Shown here piece by piece: positions 18,765 to 28,377 of a DNA stretch of 47,641 bases (positions within the stretch are counted from its first letter, which is position 1; every line of letters starts with the position of its first letter). This stretch comes from Eggerthellales bacterium (GTDB lineage: Bacteria > Actinomycetota > Coriobacteriia > Coriobacteriales > Eggerthellaceae), in assembly GCA_029101185.1 (NCBI GenBank), contig JAQXQN010000151.1, positions 1 through 47,641 on the forward strand. Direction: 5' to 3'. The position numbers and the translations under genes were made by a program. The notes beneath the pieces are model-generated. The model did not search any database and was not told the DNA's origin. It worked only from the letters and a program-made list of their open reading frames with translations.

Positions 18765-19976
18765 TCACGCGGCGGGCTGGCCCTGCTCTTCCCGCTCCTC
18801 CCTATCAAGCACCGCCTGCATGGCGGCAATGGCACACTCAATCTGAGCGTCATCGGGTTCATTAGTGGTGAGGTACTGCATCTGCATACCCGGCCACAAA
18901 ATAACCTTGACCAGGGGGTTTTCCGGATGGCTCCCCGCCCATTTAACGGTGATCTCGTAACTGATCCCAGCAATCAGAGGCATGAACACAATGCGGGTCA
19001 CAATAACCAGCAGCAGCTTGATGGGGCCATCGGGCACACCCATGGAAGCAAACAGGGGCTTAAGGGGGATAACCGTGTACACCAGAATGGCGATGATCAT
19101 CACCATAATCAAAAAGGCGGTCCCGCAGCGCACGTGCAGACAGGGGAACTTCCGGGCATTTTCCACGGTCATGGGCAGCCCGTGCTCAAAGCAATGGATG
19201 GCTTTATGCTCTGCGCCGTGATAGCCAAACATCCGCTTAATATCCTTCATCCTGCCAATAAGCCAGATGTAGAAGATGAAGATAGCCACGCGAAGCACGC
19301 CATCTACCAGATTCCAGACCAGTGGGTTGGAATCATACTCACCGACAATCAGATTTGACACCACCGCAGGGGCAACAATAAACAGGCCCAATCCCAATAA
19401 TAGACCCACAACCATCGAGATTGCCATCTCCCCCTTCCCAAAGAAGGGTTCCTCTTGGGATTCTGATGCAGACGAAGCGTCCTTTTCCTGGGACTTCTCC
19501 TCCAGCAGCGCTAATGCCTCCTGCTCAGAGATACCCTTGCGGGCCGCAAGCTTCGACACCTTCTTGGCCTGCTTCTCCTTCCGCTTTGCGGCATCCTTAG
19601 CGTCCTGTTCGCGCCACTTGTTCTTCTCCTCTTCGGTCATTCCGAAAGTGAAGCCCTCGCTGTCGTAGGCATGAGCGGAGGAGACCTCAAGGGCCTTAAA
19701 ACTCAGCATGAGACTCTCGACAAACGCACGGCAGCCGCGAACAAGGGGCCAGTATAACCAGCCGTTTTTCTTCTTACCGCTGGCAAGGTCCCGCTCTTCG
19801 ACCACAATCTGTCCGTCGGGCTTACGCACGGCCACAGCCCAGTTGTACTTGCCGCGCATCATGATTCCCTCAATGAGGGCCTGACCTCCCACATGAGTCT
19901 TAATATGCCCGTCTTCCGAGAATGCCCGGGAAAGATCGGTTCCTTGAGGCTTTGTCTCCTGCTGAGTATCGGTCAT
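18765..19976 (-). CDS. DUF1385 domain-containing membrane protein
   Basis: HVGGQALIEGIMMRGKYNWAVAVRKPDGQIVVEE; FGYHGAEHKAIHCFEHG. Confidence 0.93.
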   Translation of the reverse strand: MTDTQQETKPQGTDLSRAFSEDGHIKTHVGGQALIEGIMMRGKYNWAVAVRKPDGQIVVEERDLASGKKKNGWLYWPLVRGCRAFVESLMLSFKALEVSSAHAYDSEGFTFGMTEEEKNKWREQDAKDAAKRKEKQAKKVSKLAARKGISEQEALALLEEKSQEKDASSASESQEEPFFGKGEMAISMVVGLLLGLGLFIVAPAVVSNLIVGEYDSNPLVWNLVDGVLRVAIFIFYIWLIGRMKDIKRMFGYHGAEHKAIHCFEHGLPMTVENARKFPCLHVRCGTAFLIMVMIIAILVYTVIPLKPLFASMGVPDGPIKLLLVIVTRIVFMPLIAGISYEITVKWAGSHPENPLVKVILWPGMQMQYLTTNEPDDAQIECAIAAMQAVLDREEREEQGQPAA

Positions 19977-20657
19977 CTAGTCACGCACCACTTTCGGATA
20001 AGGATTTCCGCAGGTCATCTTCCCCTCGGGGCATGCGCCATGCACACAAGGGGCGCCAGCGTCCGCAAAAATGAAGGGGGCCGTTGGGCGCACCAGCTCA
20101 AGCATGGCATGGGCAAGTTCCCTGATCTCCCATTGGGCACGATTGCAGCAGCGATGCTCGAAGAAATGCAAAAGCTCGCGGATATTCATTGTTACCACGA
20201 TCTTGCTCTCCGCCGCGTTGGGAAGCAGGTAGCGGGCGTCTTCAGCCGGGATGCCTGCGACAAGAAGCTTCTGGTAGGCCTCGGTGGCGGCACTGACCGC
20301 TTCGTCAAAGATCGCTTCGGCCTCGGGGCTTTCGCACACCGTATGGGGCTTGACCACTTCGACACCATTCTTGAACTTCACGTAGCGCTGGGACTGCTGG
20401 TTATAACTGGCAAGGCGATGCCTCACCAGCTGATGGGTGAGAGCCCGAGAGACCCCTTCTATAGCGAAGGTGTAGCTGGCGTGCTCAAGGGTGGAATAGT
20501 GCCCCGAATCCATGATGGTCTTCAGCACGCTGCGCATCCTTTCGGCAGGCATGGATTCCATCAACTCGGATGCCCCCACCGACGCATAGCACAGCCGCGC
20601 GGCAGTTGCCACCGCACGTTCGGGATCGGGGGTGTGGTACAAAAGCTCTACTCTCAT
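19977..20657 (-). CDS. thyX: FAD-dependent thymidylate synthase
   Basis: RHRLASYNQQSQRYVKF signature, STLEHASYTFAIEGVSRALTHQLVRHR. Confidence 0.97.
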   Translation of the reverse strand: MRVELLYHTPDPERAVATAARLCYASVGASELMESMPAERMRSVLKTIMDSGHYSTLEHASYTFAIEGVSRALTHQLVRHRLASYNQQSQRYVKFKNGVEVVKPHTVCESPEAEAIFDEAVSAATEAYQKLLVAGIPAEDARYLLPNAAESKIVVTMNIRELLHFFEHRCCNRAQWEIRELAHAMLELVRPTAPFIFADAGAPCVHGACPEGKMTCGNPYPKVVRD

Positions 20658-20680
20658 CCTTGCTCCTTTGTGCCGTATTT

Positions 20681-21205
20681 CTAATCTTTCGTCGGTGTGC
20701 CCAGGTCAGGGGGCTGACTAGGGTCCTGGTCTATTTCGATGCCAACGGAGCGGAGGTACTCCTCCCACTTGGAGAAGGATCGGGGAGAAATACCGTGCTC
20801 AATCTGGCACGCTTCCTGATTGGCAGTGGCCTGATCGATTCCGAGGACCTCGGTCATAAAACGATACAGCAGGTTGTGCCTGCGCCAGATTTCGTTTCCA
20901 TACCGAAATCCCTCGGGAGTAAGCGCAATATCACCGTAGTGCTCCTGGGTCACAAGCCCCTTCTCCCGCAGAGCGGAGACGGACTTTGTCACCGACGCCT
21001 TGCTTACCTGCAGCTTTGAAGCCACATCCACAGGCCGAACAGGCTCATTCCCAGAACCAGCAAGGGTGACAATCGCCTCAAGATAATCCTCAAGGGAATG
21101 GGTCAGCATCCCTAATCCAGCCGAGGGTGCACGCATAGTCGTGGTAGCAAACGCCGTCCCCTGGGAGCCCGTCCTGCTCTCGACCATCATGCCTCCTTTT
21201 GCCAC
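20681..21205 (-). CDS. DtxR/MntR-family metal-dependent transcriptional regulator; start uncertain
   Basis: SLEDYLEAIVTLAG, VDVASKLQVSKASVTKSVSALREKGLVTQEHYGDIALTPEG, CQIEHGIS. Confidence 0.92.
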   Translation of the reverse strand: MAKGGMMVESRTGSQGTAFATTTMRAPSAGLGMLTHSLEDYLEAIVTLAGSGNEPVRPVDVASKLQVSKASVTKSVSALREKGLVTQEHYGDIALTPEGFRYGNEIWRRHNLLYRFMTEVLGIDQATANQEACQIEHGISPRSFSKWEEYLRSVGIEIDQDPSQPPDLGTPTKD

Positions 21206-21277
21206 CTAATCTCTCGCAATTACTAGCCGCTCATTGTAGCCCACAATCCCAGAAGGGCGCCCATCGCCAGACACCCT

Positions 21278-21736
21278 TTACGCGAAACGCACCCAACCGG
21301 CATCCTCCTGCTCCTCGATACTCAGCACGATCCTGCAACCCCGCGGCACCTTCACCAAGCATTCCTCCCCATCAAGGGTTGGCTGACTCTGAGAGCGCGG
21401 CGCAGCCTCCTGATCCCACACCCCCTCAAGCAGCACCTCAAGAGGAACCCTCTCCCCATCGGGGCACCCCTGGCCCTCAACGTGCTTGACCTCCCTAGCG
21501 CTTATGACCCCCATACGACCTGCGACATCTGAATGGCCCACAACAGGCACGGGGCTCGCATTCCCCATATGGCCCGCAACAGCCACGGGCCTCGCGTTTC
21601 CTATAAGGCCCGCAACGGGCACAGGGCTCGCATTCCCCATATGGCCTGCGCCGCCCTGGTCAAACCGATACATGCATCCAAAGCACACCACCATATCCTC
21701 AAAAGACGACGCACCGCACACCGGACACTGCTTCAT
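21278..21736 (-). CDS. Zinc-ribbon protein with 12-aa repeats, hypothetical, last gene of the tad operon
   Basis: MKQCPVCGASSFEDMVVCFGCMYRF (two CxxC), then three GNAxPVxVxGHM-type repeats; start overlaps the DUF192 stop. Confidence 0.7.
   Translation of the reverse strand: MKQCPVCGASSFEDMVVCFGCMYRFDQGGAGHMGNASPVPVAGLIGNARPVAVAGHMGNASPVPVVGHSDVAGRMGVISAREVKHVEGQGCPDGERVPLEVLLEGVWDQEAAPRSQSQPTLDGEECLVKVPRGCRIVLSIEEQEDAGWVRFA
21535..21642. repeat. Three 36-bp in-frame tandem repeats (ggcccRcaacRggcacRgggctcgcattccccatat)
   Basis: Direct reading: units start at 21535, 21571 and 21607; units 1 and 3 nearly identical. Confidence 0.9.
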
Positions 21737-22080
21737 AGCCGCCCCTCTCCCTCCGCGCTTCGCGGAATGCAAAACACCTGAAATCCCACGTCAAACCATG
21801 GGTCTGTCGAAGCGTACCGCTCAATTACCATCACGGATCCTTCCGCTGCACGCACTTTCCCAGACGCTAGGCCACGCTCTACAGCGCAAACCCTTCCTGT
21901 ACTATCAACAAAAGCCACATCAATGGACTGCCGCATCCCGAAGGTATGGATTGACCTGCAGGGCACAAGCACCACTCCCTTATACCCCGCAAGCCATCCG
22001 GCTTCCCGGCCGATCAGCCCCCGCAACCGAGACCCGAATCCCGTCAGCACCCGAAAGGCCATTGGTTCCACGTCTCTCAT
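21733..22080 (-). CDS. DUF192 domain-containing protein
   Basis: RLRGLIGREAGWLAGYKGVVLVPCRSIHTFGMRQSIDVAFVDSTGRV. Confidence 0.9.
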   Translation of the reverse strand: MRDVEPMAFRVLTGFGSRLRGLIGREAGWLAGYKGVVLVPCRSIHTFGMRQSIDVAFVDSTGRVCAVERGLASGKVRAAEGSVMVIERYASTDPWFDVGFQVFCIPRSAEGEGRL

Positions 22081-22487
22081 ATCACCACTCCTTTCCGGTA
22101 CGGGCTCACCGCAAAAGATGCCGAGTGGGTAAGTTCAGGCACATCCTGCCCAAACACCTCCACGCCCTGAAGCATCCCAGGCACATACCTCAGCGTGCCC
22201 GTAAACTGCACATGGCCCACGCCAATCACCTCCAGCTCCACCTCCAGGTCCTGCTCCCCATACCCCTCGTGCTCCACCAGCCACGCCTTCACCTGGGCAC
22301 AAGACGCTTCACCAAGATTAGGGTCATCCGCCTGCAACAAAACCGCGCTTCTTAGTGCAGTGTCGAAGCGCACGCACTCGCTCACGAACAGAAGTCCCCG
22401 TAATGCCACGAATCCGATGGCCAGCAGCACGGGTACAACTACGGCAAACTCCACCGTCATCTGACCCGCCCTATCATGGGTCACCAT
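22077..22487 (-). CDS. TadE/TadF-like pseudopilin
   Basis: RAGQMTVEFAVVVPVLLAIGFVALRGLLFV N-terminal TM with prepilin-like E; overlaps neighbours by a few nt. Confidence 0.75.
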   Translation of the reverse strand: MVTHDRAGQMTVEFAVVVPVLLAIGFVALRGLLFVSECVRFDTALRSAVLLQADDPNLGEASCAQVKAWLVEHEGYGEQDLEVELEVIGVGHVQFTGTLRYVPGMLQGVEVFGQDVPELTHSASFAVSPYRKGVVI

Positions 22488-24369
22488 CCTCCTGGGAGTA
22501 TTCCCCACCACCAAGCACCTCCTCTCCCTTTGCCGTGGCAATGGCGTCACACAACGGCCCATCCCCACGACCAACCACATGGGCGGTATTGATCACCACG
22601 GGCTTTGCGCTATCTGTGCGCGCGGGCTCAAGGCCGCAATCCTCAATCACCCCAGTCAGCCCCTCTCGGGCCCAAGACCCCAGTCCCGAAGCCCCCATCA
22701 GGGGCAATCCATCAAGAACGCCTCCCACGGCTGAAACTAGGCCGTCAACTCCTGAACCATAGGCGTGCAAAATCCCCGACCACAGCCCCAATGCACCATC
22801 CGTCAAGTCCGTGATAGGGGGTCCGACATCTGACGCCACCCCATCAAGCAACCCGGATATCACGTTATCGGAAGGATCCTCAACCAGGGTCGCGGCGGAA
22901 ATGGCGGCAAAGCTTCCCAGGTCAGACCCTGGTTCAAAAGCACCCGAAAAGCCTAAGGCCTGCTCTGGAGAGGATTCAAACCCCAACGCCACCACCGCCC
23001 CGTACCTGCCTGGGGGATACGCCACGATCCTGCAATTCACCACATCCTCAAGAGCACAGGCCAGCGCATCAAAGCACTCCTGAAGCAAGCCTCTGGCCTG
23101 GCGTAATGCAGGGGCAGCGGAGGCTTTTGCGGCGCAGTACGCTTCGGCATTCTCCGAGACCGCTCTGTAGTGATGCTCGAACCCATTGTCGATGGATGTC
23201 GATGCAGCAGCCACATTCCCAAGCACGGACGCGGACAATCCGCAGCTCTCGCATCGTTCGTACACGCCAGCGTCAAGCTGGGATACGGATCCATAACCCT
23301 CCACACCCCCTTCGGCACCCGGGCATTCCGCAAGGGTATGCAGCTTGCCGTCGGATACGGGATACACCCGTTGGGTGTACAGCGCTGTGGCCTTCATCTC
23401 CTGGGTGTTGCGGGGTAAGGTGGGCAGGTATATCTGCGGGACGTCCCCCCGCTCCTGTATGACGTAGCCATCCTGCAGCAGATCGCAGGCGTATTCGTAA
23501 TAGTGATATCGCAGCCGACTATCGCAGCGCTCCTCAAGACTGCCGCCTGAGATTCCCGCCTCCTGACTCATGCGCGCCCGATAGTACGCCCTGGCCCGAT
23601 CAAGGGCCATCTGAAATGACCACGTGGATATGGAGCTTGCCACGGGATTTTGCTCATCTGGAAGTCCCGCAAGGGCTTGGGCCCGCTGCGCGGCGCAAGC
23701 CCCGGGGTACCGTCCGCAGTCTGCCTCAAAGGCGGCTCGGTACGCTTCGTCCGCCTGTTGTGAAGCCTCTTGGGCAATCCTGCCCTGCTCCTGAATGTCG
23801 CTAGCAGAATCTTCCACAGTTTGAGCAGCGGATTCGCCGGTAGAAAGATCTCCGGAAAGAGACACCGATCCCGTGGTGGGGACCAGTTCGCACAACGCGA
23901 TGGCCTCGCCGTTGATAAACCCGGCGTTTTCCGATGCGATCAGCTGGGCCTGAGTCTGAGCAAGAGCAGGCAAGGCGGCACTGGCGGCAGAGAGCACTTC
24001 TATCTGGGTCTGGGCGTAATCATCCCGGGCATCAAGGACCTGCCTGCCCGCCTCGATCATCCGCTCTCCTATTGTAGAGGCCTGGGGCACACAGCAGCAC
24101 ACGGCCCCCACCCCAAGAAGACCCAAACCCGTCAAGGACATGGTTAACAGGGTGGCGTCTGCGACCCGCACTGCGATGACAAACTCCGCCACCTCGTTGG
24201 CTGCAGCAAGCGCAGCACTATCGGCAACGGATTGCACGCCCTGGGCCCTGCTCAGACTCCGGGCCGCCCACACGCCCCCGAAAATCAGCGCGCAGGAAAG
24301 CAGGATCGCGCAGGCCGCCCCAAGAGTGGTATACCCATCCCGGTTGCGAAATGACTCAACCCCTATCAC
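22474..24369 (-). CDS. TadG-like pilus-associated protein; start uncertain (GTG near 24369 proposed)
   Basis: RDGYTTLGAACAILLSCALIFGGVWAARSLSRAQGVQSVADSAALAAANEVAEF, typical TadG-like TM plus ADAAALAAA stretch. Confidence 0.7.
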   Translation of the reverse strand: MIGVESFRNRDGYTTLGAACAILLSCALIFGGVWAARSLSRAQGVQSVADSAALAAANEVAEFVIAVRVADATLLTMSLTGLGLLGVGAVCCCVPQASTIGERMIEAGRQVLDARDDYAQTQIEVLSAASAALPALAQTQAQLIASENAGFINGEAIALCELVPTTGSVSLSGDLSTGESAAQTVEDSASDIQEQGRIAQEASQQADEAYRAAFEADCGRYPGACAAQRAQALAGLPDEQNPVASSISTWSFQMALDRARAYYRARMSQEAGISGGSLEERCDSRLRYHYYEYACDLLQDGYVIQERGDVPQIYLPTLPRNTQEMKATALYTQRVYPVSDGKLHTLAECPGAEGGVEGYGSVSQLDAGVYERCESCGLSASVLGNVAAASTSIDNGFEHHYRAVSENAEAYCAAKASAAPALRQARGLLQECFDALACALEDVVNCRIVAYPPGRYGAVVALGFESSPEQALGFSGAFEPGSDLGSFAAISAATLVEDPSDNVISGLLDGVASDVGPPITDLTDGALGLWSGILHAYGSGVDGLVSAVGGVLDGLPLMGASGLGSWAREGLTGVIEDCGLEPARTDSAKPVVINTAHVVGRGDGPLCDAIATAKGEEVLGGGEYSQEDGDP

Positions 24370-24394
24370 CCACTCCCGACAAGCTGTCGGGCAA

Positions 24395-24880
24395 TCACAG
24401 GGGATCGTCCCATCGCGAGACCCACGCTTCTGGGGAAATCCCCAGCTCACCTTGGGTAACCCACGTCTCATACCCACAGATGCTCACCTCTACTTCCTGC
24501 TCATACACCCCCGCGTGCGCCCATCCCAATGCCGAAGCGAACTGGGCGCACCCTGGCAACAGCTGAAGCCCATGAGACACCGTCACCCGCACTTCCTCAA
24601 AGGTGTCTCCACCCTGTACATCCACTTGCCACATGCCCACATGAAATGCAGCGACATCGGGGATGGCCCGCAGGTGGGAGCGGATGGTCATCTCCACCCG
24701 CTGGCCATCCTCCTGGCTCACGTGGGCAAGCCTGCAACCCTCCCAGGCAGCCTGGGCGATGATCGCCCGATCAAACAGCAGGATTGCAGGCTGTATCGCA
24801 ATCAGGATGCACAGCACGAACAAAGGGATCAGAAACGCCGCCTCTACCGTGGCCTGCCCCTCAGTACGAGAGCACATCAA
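24395..24880 (-). CDS. TadE-like pilus assembly protein
   Basis: TEGQATVEAAFLIPLFVLCILIAIQPAILLFDRAIIAQAAWEGCRLA. Confidence 0.8.
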   Translation of the reverse strand: MMCSRTEGQATVEAAFLIPLFVLCILIAIQPAILLFDRAIIAQAAWEGCRLAHVSQEDGQRVEMTIRSHLRAIPDVAAFHVGMWQVDVQGGDTFEEVRVTVSHGLQLLPGCAQFASALGWAHAGVYEQEVEVSICGYETWVTQGELGISPEAWVSRWDDPL

Positions 24881-25079
24881 GAACCCCCCAACTGAGCCGA
24901 TGGGTCAGGGATTCTAGAAAGCGCTGCTCAAAGCCCCCTTCGTCAAAAAAACCCGTCAGCGATGCAAGAGCAGCTCCCAGCGCAATCAAACCCACCAGCA
25001 CCAATGCGTATTCCACCGACCCCTGCCCCGACCGCGTGCCACAAGCAAGCCGAGGCAGGAGAACCGTCCAGGTGATCAC
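24861..25079 (-). CDS. Small Flp/TadE-like pilin candidate (GTG start overlapping the flp stop)
   Basis: GTRSGQGSVEYALVLVGLIALGAALASLTGFF; GTGA overlap at 25076-25079. Confidence 0.6.
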   Translation of the reverse strand: MITWTVLLPRLACGTRSGQGSVEYALVLVGLIALGAALASLTGFFDEGGFEQRFLESLTHRLSWGVLDVLSY

Positions 25080-25330
25080 AGGCCATTGATTCCCGTGGTG
25101 ATGGCCGTCCACAGCTCTTGAATCTTGTCCTTGAAGGCGGTCACCGCAACGATGGCAATGACCACAAGCACTCCTACGAGAATGGCGTACTCGGTAGTTC
25201 CCTGGCCCTTTCTACACGCAAGCCTGCTTCTTCCACGGGCACACACCCGCCAGATTGACGCGTTAATGCGGTTAATGTATCCCTGAACTCCTCTACCCAC
25301 TCGGGTACATCCCGCTTTAACCTGCTCCAT
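25076..25330 (-). CDS. flp: Flp family type IVb pilin
   Basis: RKGQGTTEYAILVGVLVVIAIVAVTAFKDKIQELWTAI. Confidence 0.88.
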   Translation of the reverse strand: MEQVKAGCTRVGRGVQGYINRINASIWRVCARGRSRLACRKGQGTTEYAILVGVLVVIAIVAVTAFKDKIQELWTAITTGINGL

Positions 25331-25452
25331 GACAACCTCCAATCCCGCGGCATACGCCGCCTGCCCTAGCGGTTGAGGCCACGCCTCTCCAGGCGGCCAC
25401 ATATCCGCATCCGTTCCTGCCGCCTCAGACGGCGTTATGCACACAGCCAGTG

Positions 25453-26088
25453 CTAGACAAATTCCAGCAGCACCGGCCCCATAACCAAAATCAGCATGGC
25501 GGGCAGAATCAACCCCGCCGTAGGCACCAGCATCTTCACCGGAGCCTTCGCCACCGCCTCCTCCATCCTGCTGCGGTACTCCCCCCGCGCCTGGGTCGCA
25601 AGCTCGTCAAGGGTCTGAGTCACAGGACTGCCATACTTGAGGCTACGCAGGACGTTTCCCACAAACTGGTGCAATATGGGCAGGTCAAAGCCGTCCGCCA
25701 ACAGTTTCAGCGCCTCGGCCCTGTCCACCAGGCCAGTCTCCCAGGACATCAGCGCCTCATGGCACCTTCGAGACAGCACATCGTCAAACCTTGTGCAGTA
25801 CAGTCCGAAGGCCCGATCAAAGGACAGCCCCGCACGCATCCCCAGGGCTACCGAGTCAATCATCTCCGCCACATGCACGTCCGCCTGGACCGAAGCCCGC
25901 TTGCGCGCTGCCGCTTCCCTTCGTCTGTCGAATCGTCCTGATCCGAATCCATTACCGCCCGTCCCCAAATACCCCGAGACAGCAGCCCGCGCCCGCCGGG
26001 TCCTGATTAGCCGAACCAAGTCCCCATAGGCAAAGGCGGCGGCAAAACCGCAGCACACCGAGGCCAACACCAGCCACACCATGACCAT
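25453..26088 (-). CDS. tadC: Type II secretion F family protein TadC
   Basis: Position after TadB-like gene; SVALGMRAGLSFDRAFGLYC and MLVPTAGLILPAMLILVMGPVLL. Confidence 0.85.
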   Translation of the reverse strand: MVMVWLVLASVCCGFAAAFAYGDLVRLIRTRRARAAVSGYLGTGGNGFGSGRFDRRREAAARKRASVQADVHVAEMIDSVALGMRAGLSFDRAFGLYCTRFDDVLSRRCHEALMSWETGLVDRAEALKLLADGFDLPILHQFVGNVLRSLKYGSPVTQTLDELATQARGEYRSRMEEAVAKAPVKMLVPTAGLILPAMLILVMGPVLLEFV

Positions 26089-26113
26089 TACCTCTTTTCT
26101 GCATCCTTGCGGC

Positions 26114-27085
26114 CTAATTCAAAGCCAGGGTCTTACGCACCGCTAACACCCCAAGAACCTCCATACCCACCGCTACGCAAAACAGGGCAAATCCTCCGCC
26201 GCTCTGAAAGAAGGGGGACAGAAACCCAGGGCTTATCAGGGATAACGCCGCCATCAGCAAGATGGGCATAAGCGCCACAATCCGGGCCGAGAGCCGCGCC
26301 TGGGCGGTCTGCACCGCAAGGGACCGTTTGAGCTCTATCCCCCGGGATACGGACTCCTGGGCGCTTCTTAGCACAGGAGCCGCACTTCCTCCACACACGT
26401 ACACCACGTCAAGCGCCATGGCCACAAAGGCAAGCTCTGTAAATCCCGCCTGGTCATACAGGTGACGCAGTGACCTCTCCACGGAAAAGCCCATCTCCAA
26501 ATCATGGGTGACCTGTTCAAACACCCCTTTCACAGGCTTGGGGGAGTCCTGCGCCGTCTCCTTAAAAGCCTGGGGGATGGACAGACCCGCATGAAGGCAC
26601 GATTCCATGCACCGCAACGCATCGGGTATCTGCTCTCGAAGCGTCCGCTCCCTACGGTCAAGTTCCCGGGCGATCATCACCCTGCCAAGACCCAAAAGCG
26701 CCAGAGGTACAAACACGCACACCGCAACAGAGCCGGTGATCGCCATCAGCAGCACCACCAACGCCAGGCACAAACCAACTAGGCAGGAGGAGACTCCTAT
26801 CGCAGAGGCCTCAACTCCCGATTGGCGTAGTACCGCCACCGCCTTCTCAATCCCGCGGGAAAACCCCCTATTACGCAGCAGCCTTCGGGCAACTCCCGTG
26901 CACGCGGAAAACCCGTTTCGGGCCCAGTAACGCAGATACCCCTCGGGGCGAACCGATCCGCGATCGTCAAAGGACCTGACCACGCTTCGGGCACGAGACA
27001 CCTCCTCAGCCACCTCAGCGGCCGCAATGCCACCAGACACCCCGCCTGTCACGCAACCGAGCACAAGCCACAGGCCAACCGCCAT
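26114..27085 (-). CDS. tadB: Type II secretion F family protein TadB
   Basis: EQIPDALRCMESCLHAGLSIPQAFKE, VTHDLEMGFSVERSLRHL; GGGGGGAGGTG RBS before ATG at 27085. Confidence 0.88.
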   Translation of the reverse strand: MAVGLWLVLGCVTGGVSGGIAAAEVAEEVSRARSVVRSFDDRGSVRPEGYLRYWARNGFSACTGVARRLLRNRGFSRGIEKAVAVLRQSGVEASAIGVSSCLVGLCLALVVLLMAITGSVAVCVFVPLALLGLGRVMIARELDRRERTLREQIPDALRCMESCLHAGLSIPQAFKETAQDSPKPVKGVFEQVTHDLEMGFSVERSLRHLYDQAGFTELAFVAMALDVVYVCGGSAAPVLRSAQESVSRGIELKRSLAVQTAQARLSARIVALMPILLMAALSLISPGFLSPFFQSGGGFALFCVAVGMEVLGVLAVRKTLALN

Positions 27086-28377
27086 CGCTGCACCTCCCCC
27101 CGATCGATCAGCCCCGATTGCACCGCCTCTTCTATCCAGGGCGGTTCGCCATGCCACACCCCTTGCTCAGCGGGGCTGCGCCGCTCATACAGAGCACGTA
27201 CCTCGCAACCCCCGTCAGATCCCTTCTCCACCTGGGCCAGCCCGCTCACAAACCGCTTGCCGTTCCTATGCCGAGCAACCTGAACCACCACGTCAAGGGC
27301 GCTTGCGATGATGTCCTCTATGACGTCAACCGGCAGATCCGAACCAAACCGCACCATGGCCACAAGCCTGTTCACCATGTCCTGGGGAGAATTTGCATGC
27401 AGGGTGGTCAAGGATCCCTCGTGTCCCGTATTCATGGCTTGAAGCATGTCAAGGGCCTCCGCACCTCGGCACTCCCCTACGATGATTCTATCTGGACGCA
27501 TGCGCAGGGAGTTTCGTACCAAATCGCGTATGGACACTTCACCAACCCCCTCCGCATTCGGCACCCGAGCCTCAAGGCTCACCACATGAGGATGCTCGTC
27601 AAAGCGCAGTTCGGCGGAGTCCTCTATAGTCACAATCCGCTCCCCGTGGTCAATGACCGAGGACAAGGCGTTGAGCAGGGTGGTCTTCCCGCTACCCGTG
27701 CCCCCACAGACCGCGGCGTTTTTCCTGCAAAGCACCATCCACTCAAGCAGAGACTTAATCGCCTGATCCATAGACCCCGCCTGGCGCATCTCTTCAAGGG
27801 TGATCACGTGTCGGGAAAACTTCCGGATGGTGAGCACTGGACCCGCCGCGGAGATTGGGGGCACCACCACGTTGACTCGAAATCCATTGGCAAGTCGGGC
27901 GTCCACCATAGGCGACGACTCGTCTACCCGCCGGCCTAGGGGAGCTATGATTCTATCCACGATTGCCCGCAGCTGCTCGTTTGAGTAGAAAAGGGCATCG
28001 TGCCTGTTGAGTACGCCACCCCGCTCCACATAAATAGAATCCGTAGCGTTGACCATGATTTCGGTAATCTCGTCGTCCTCCACTAAATCCTGCAACGGGC
28101 CAAGGCCAAACACCGAGTCTTCCAACTGATTCAGCAGACGACTACGCACATCGGCAGACCTATACGCCCAGGAAGATGAGGCAAAACACTGCTGAGCCGC
28201 CTGCCTGAGTTCGCTGCGGGCACGCTTTGGATTGGTAAACGCCATAGCCGACAGAGAAGCCGGCGGAATAATCCGACCGACCCCCTCCTTCAGCTCTTCA
28301 AGCAACTGCGCCTCCTGGGTCAAGGAGCTCGCGCTGGTCCGGGATTCCGCAGCGGCAACCCTCTGTGCAAGCGTCAT
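27049..28377 (-). CDS. tadA: Tad/CpaF family secretion ATPase
   Basis: [22 protein letters not shown] Walker [39 protein letters not shown]. Confidence 0.96.
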   Translation of the reverse strand: MTLAQRVAAAESRTSASSLTQEAQLLEELKEGVGRIIPPASLSAMAFTNPKRARSELRQAAQQCFASSSWAYRSADVRSRLLNQLEDSVFGLGPLQDLVEDDEITEIMVNATDSIYVERGGVLNRHDALFYSNEQLRAIVDRIIAPLGRRVDESSPMVDARLANGFRVNVVVPPISAAGPVLTIRKFSRHVITLEEMRQAGSMDQAIKSLLEWMVLCRKNAAVCGGTGSGKTTLLNALSSVIDHGERIVTIEDSAELRFDEHPHVVSLEARVPNAEGVGEVSIRDLVRNSLRMRPDRIIVGECRGAEALDMLQAMNTGHEGSLTTLHANSPQDMVNRLVAMVRFGSDLPVDVIEDIIASALDVVVQVARHRNGKRFVSGLAQVEKGSDGGCEVRALYERRSPAEQGVWHGEPPWIEEAVQSGLIDRGEVQRWRLACGLCSVA

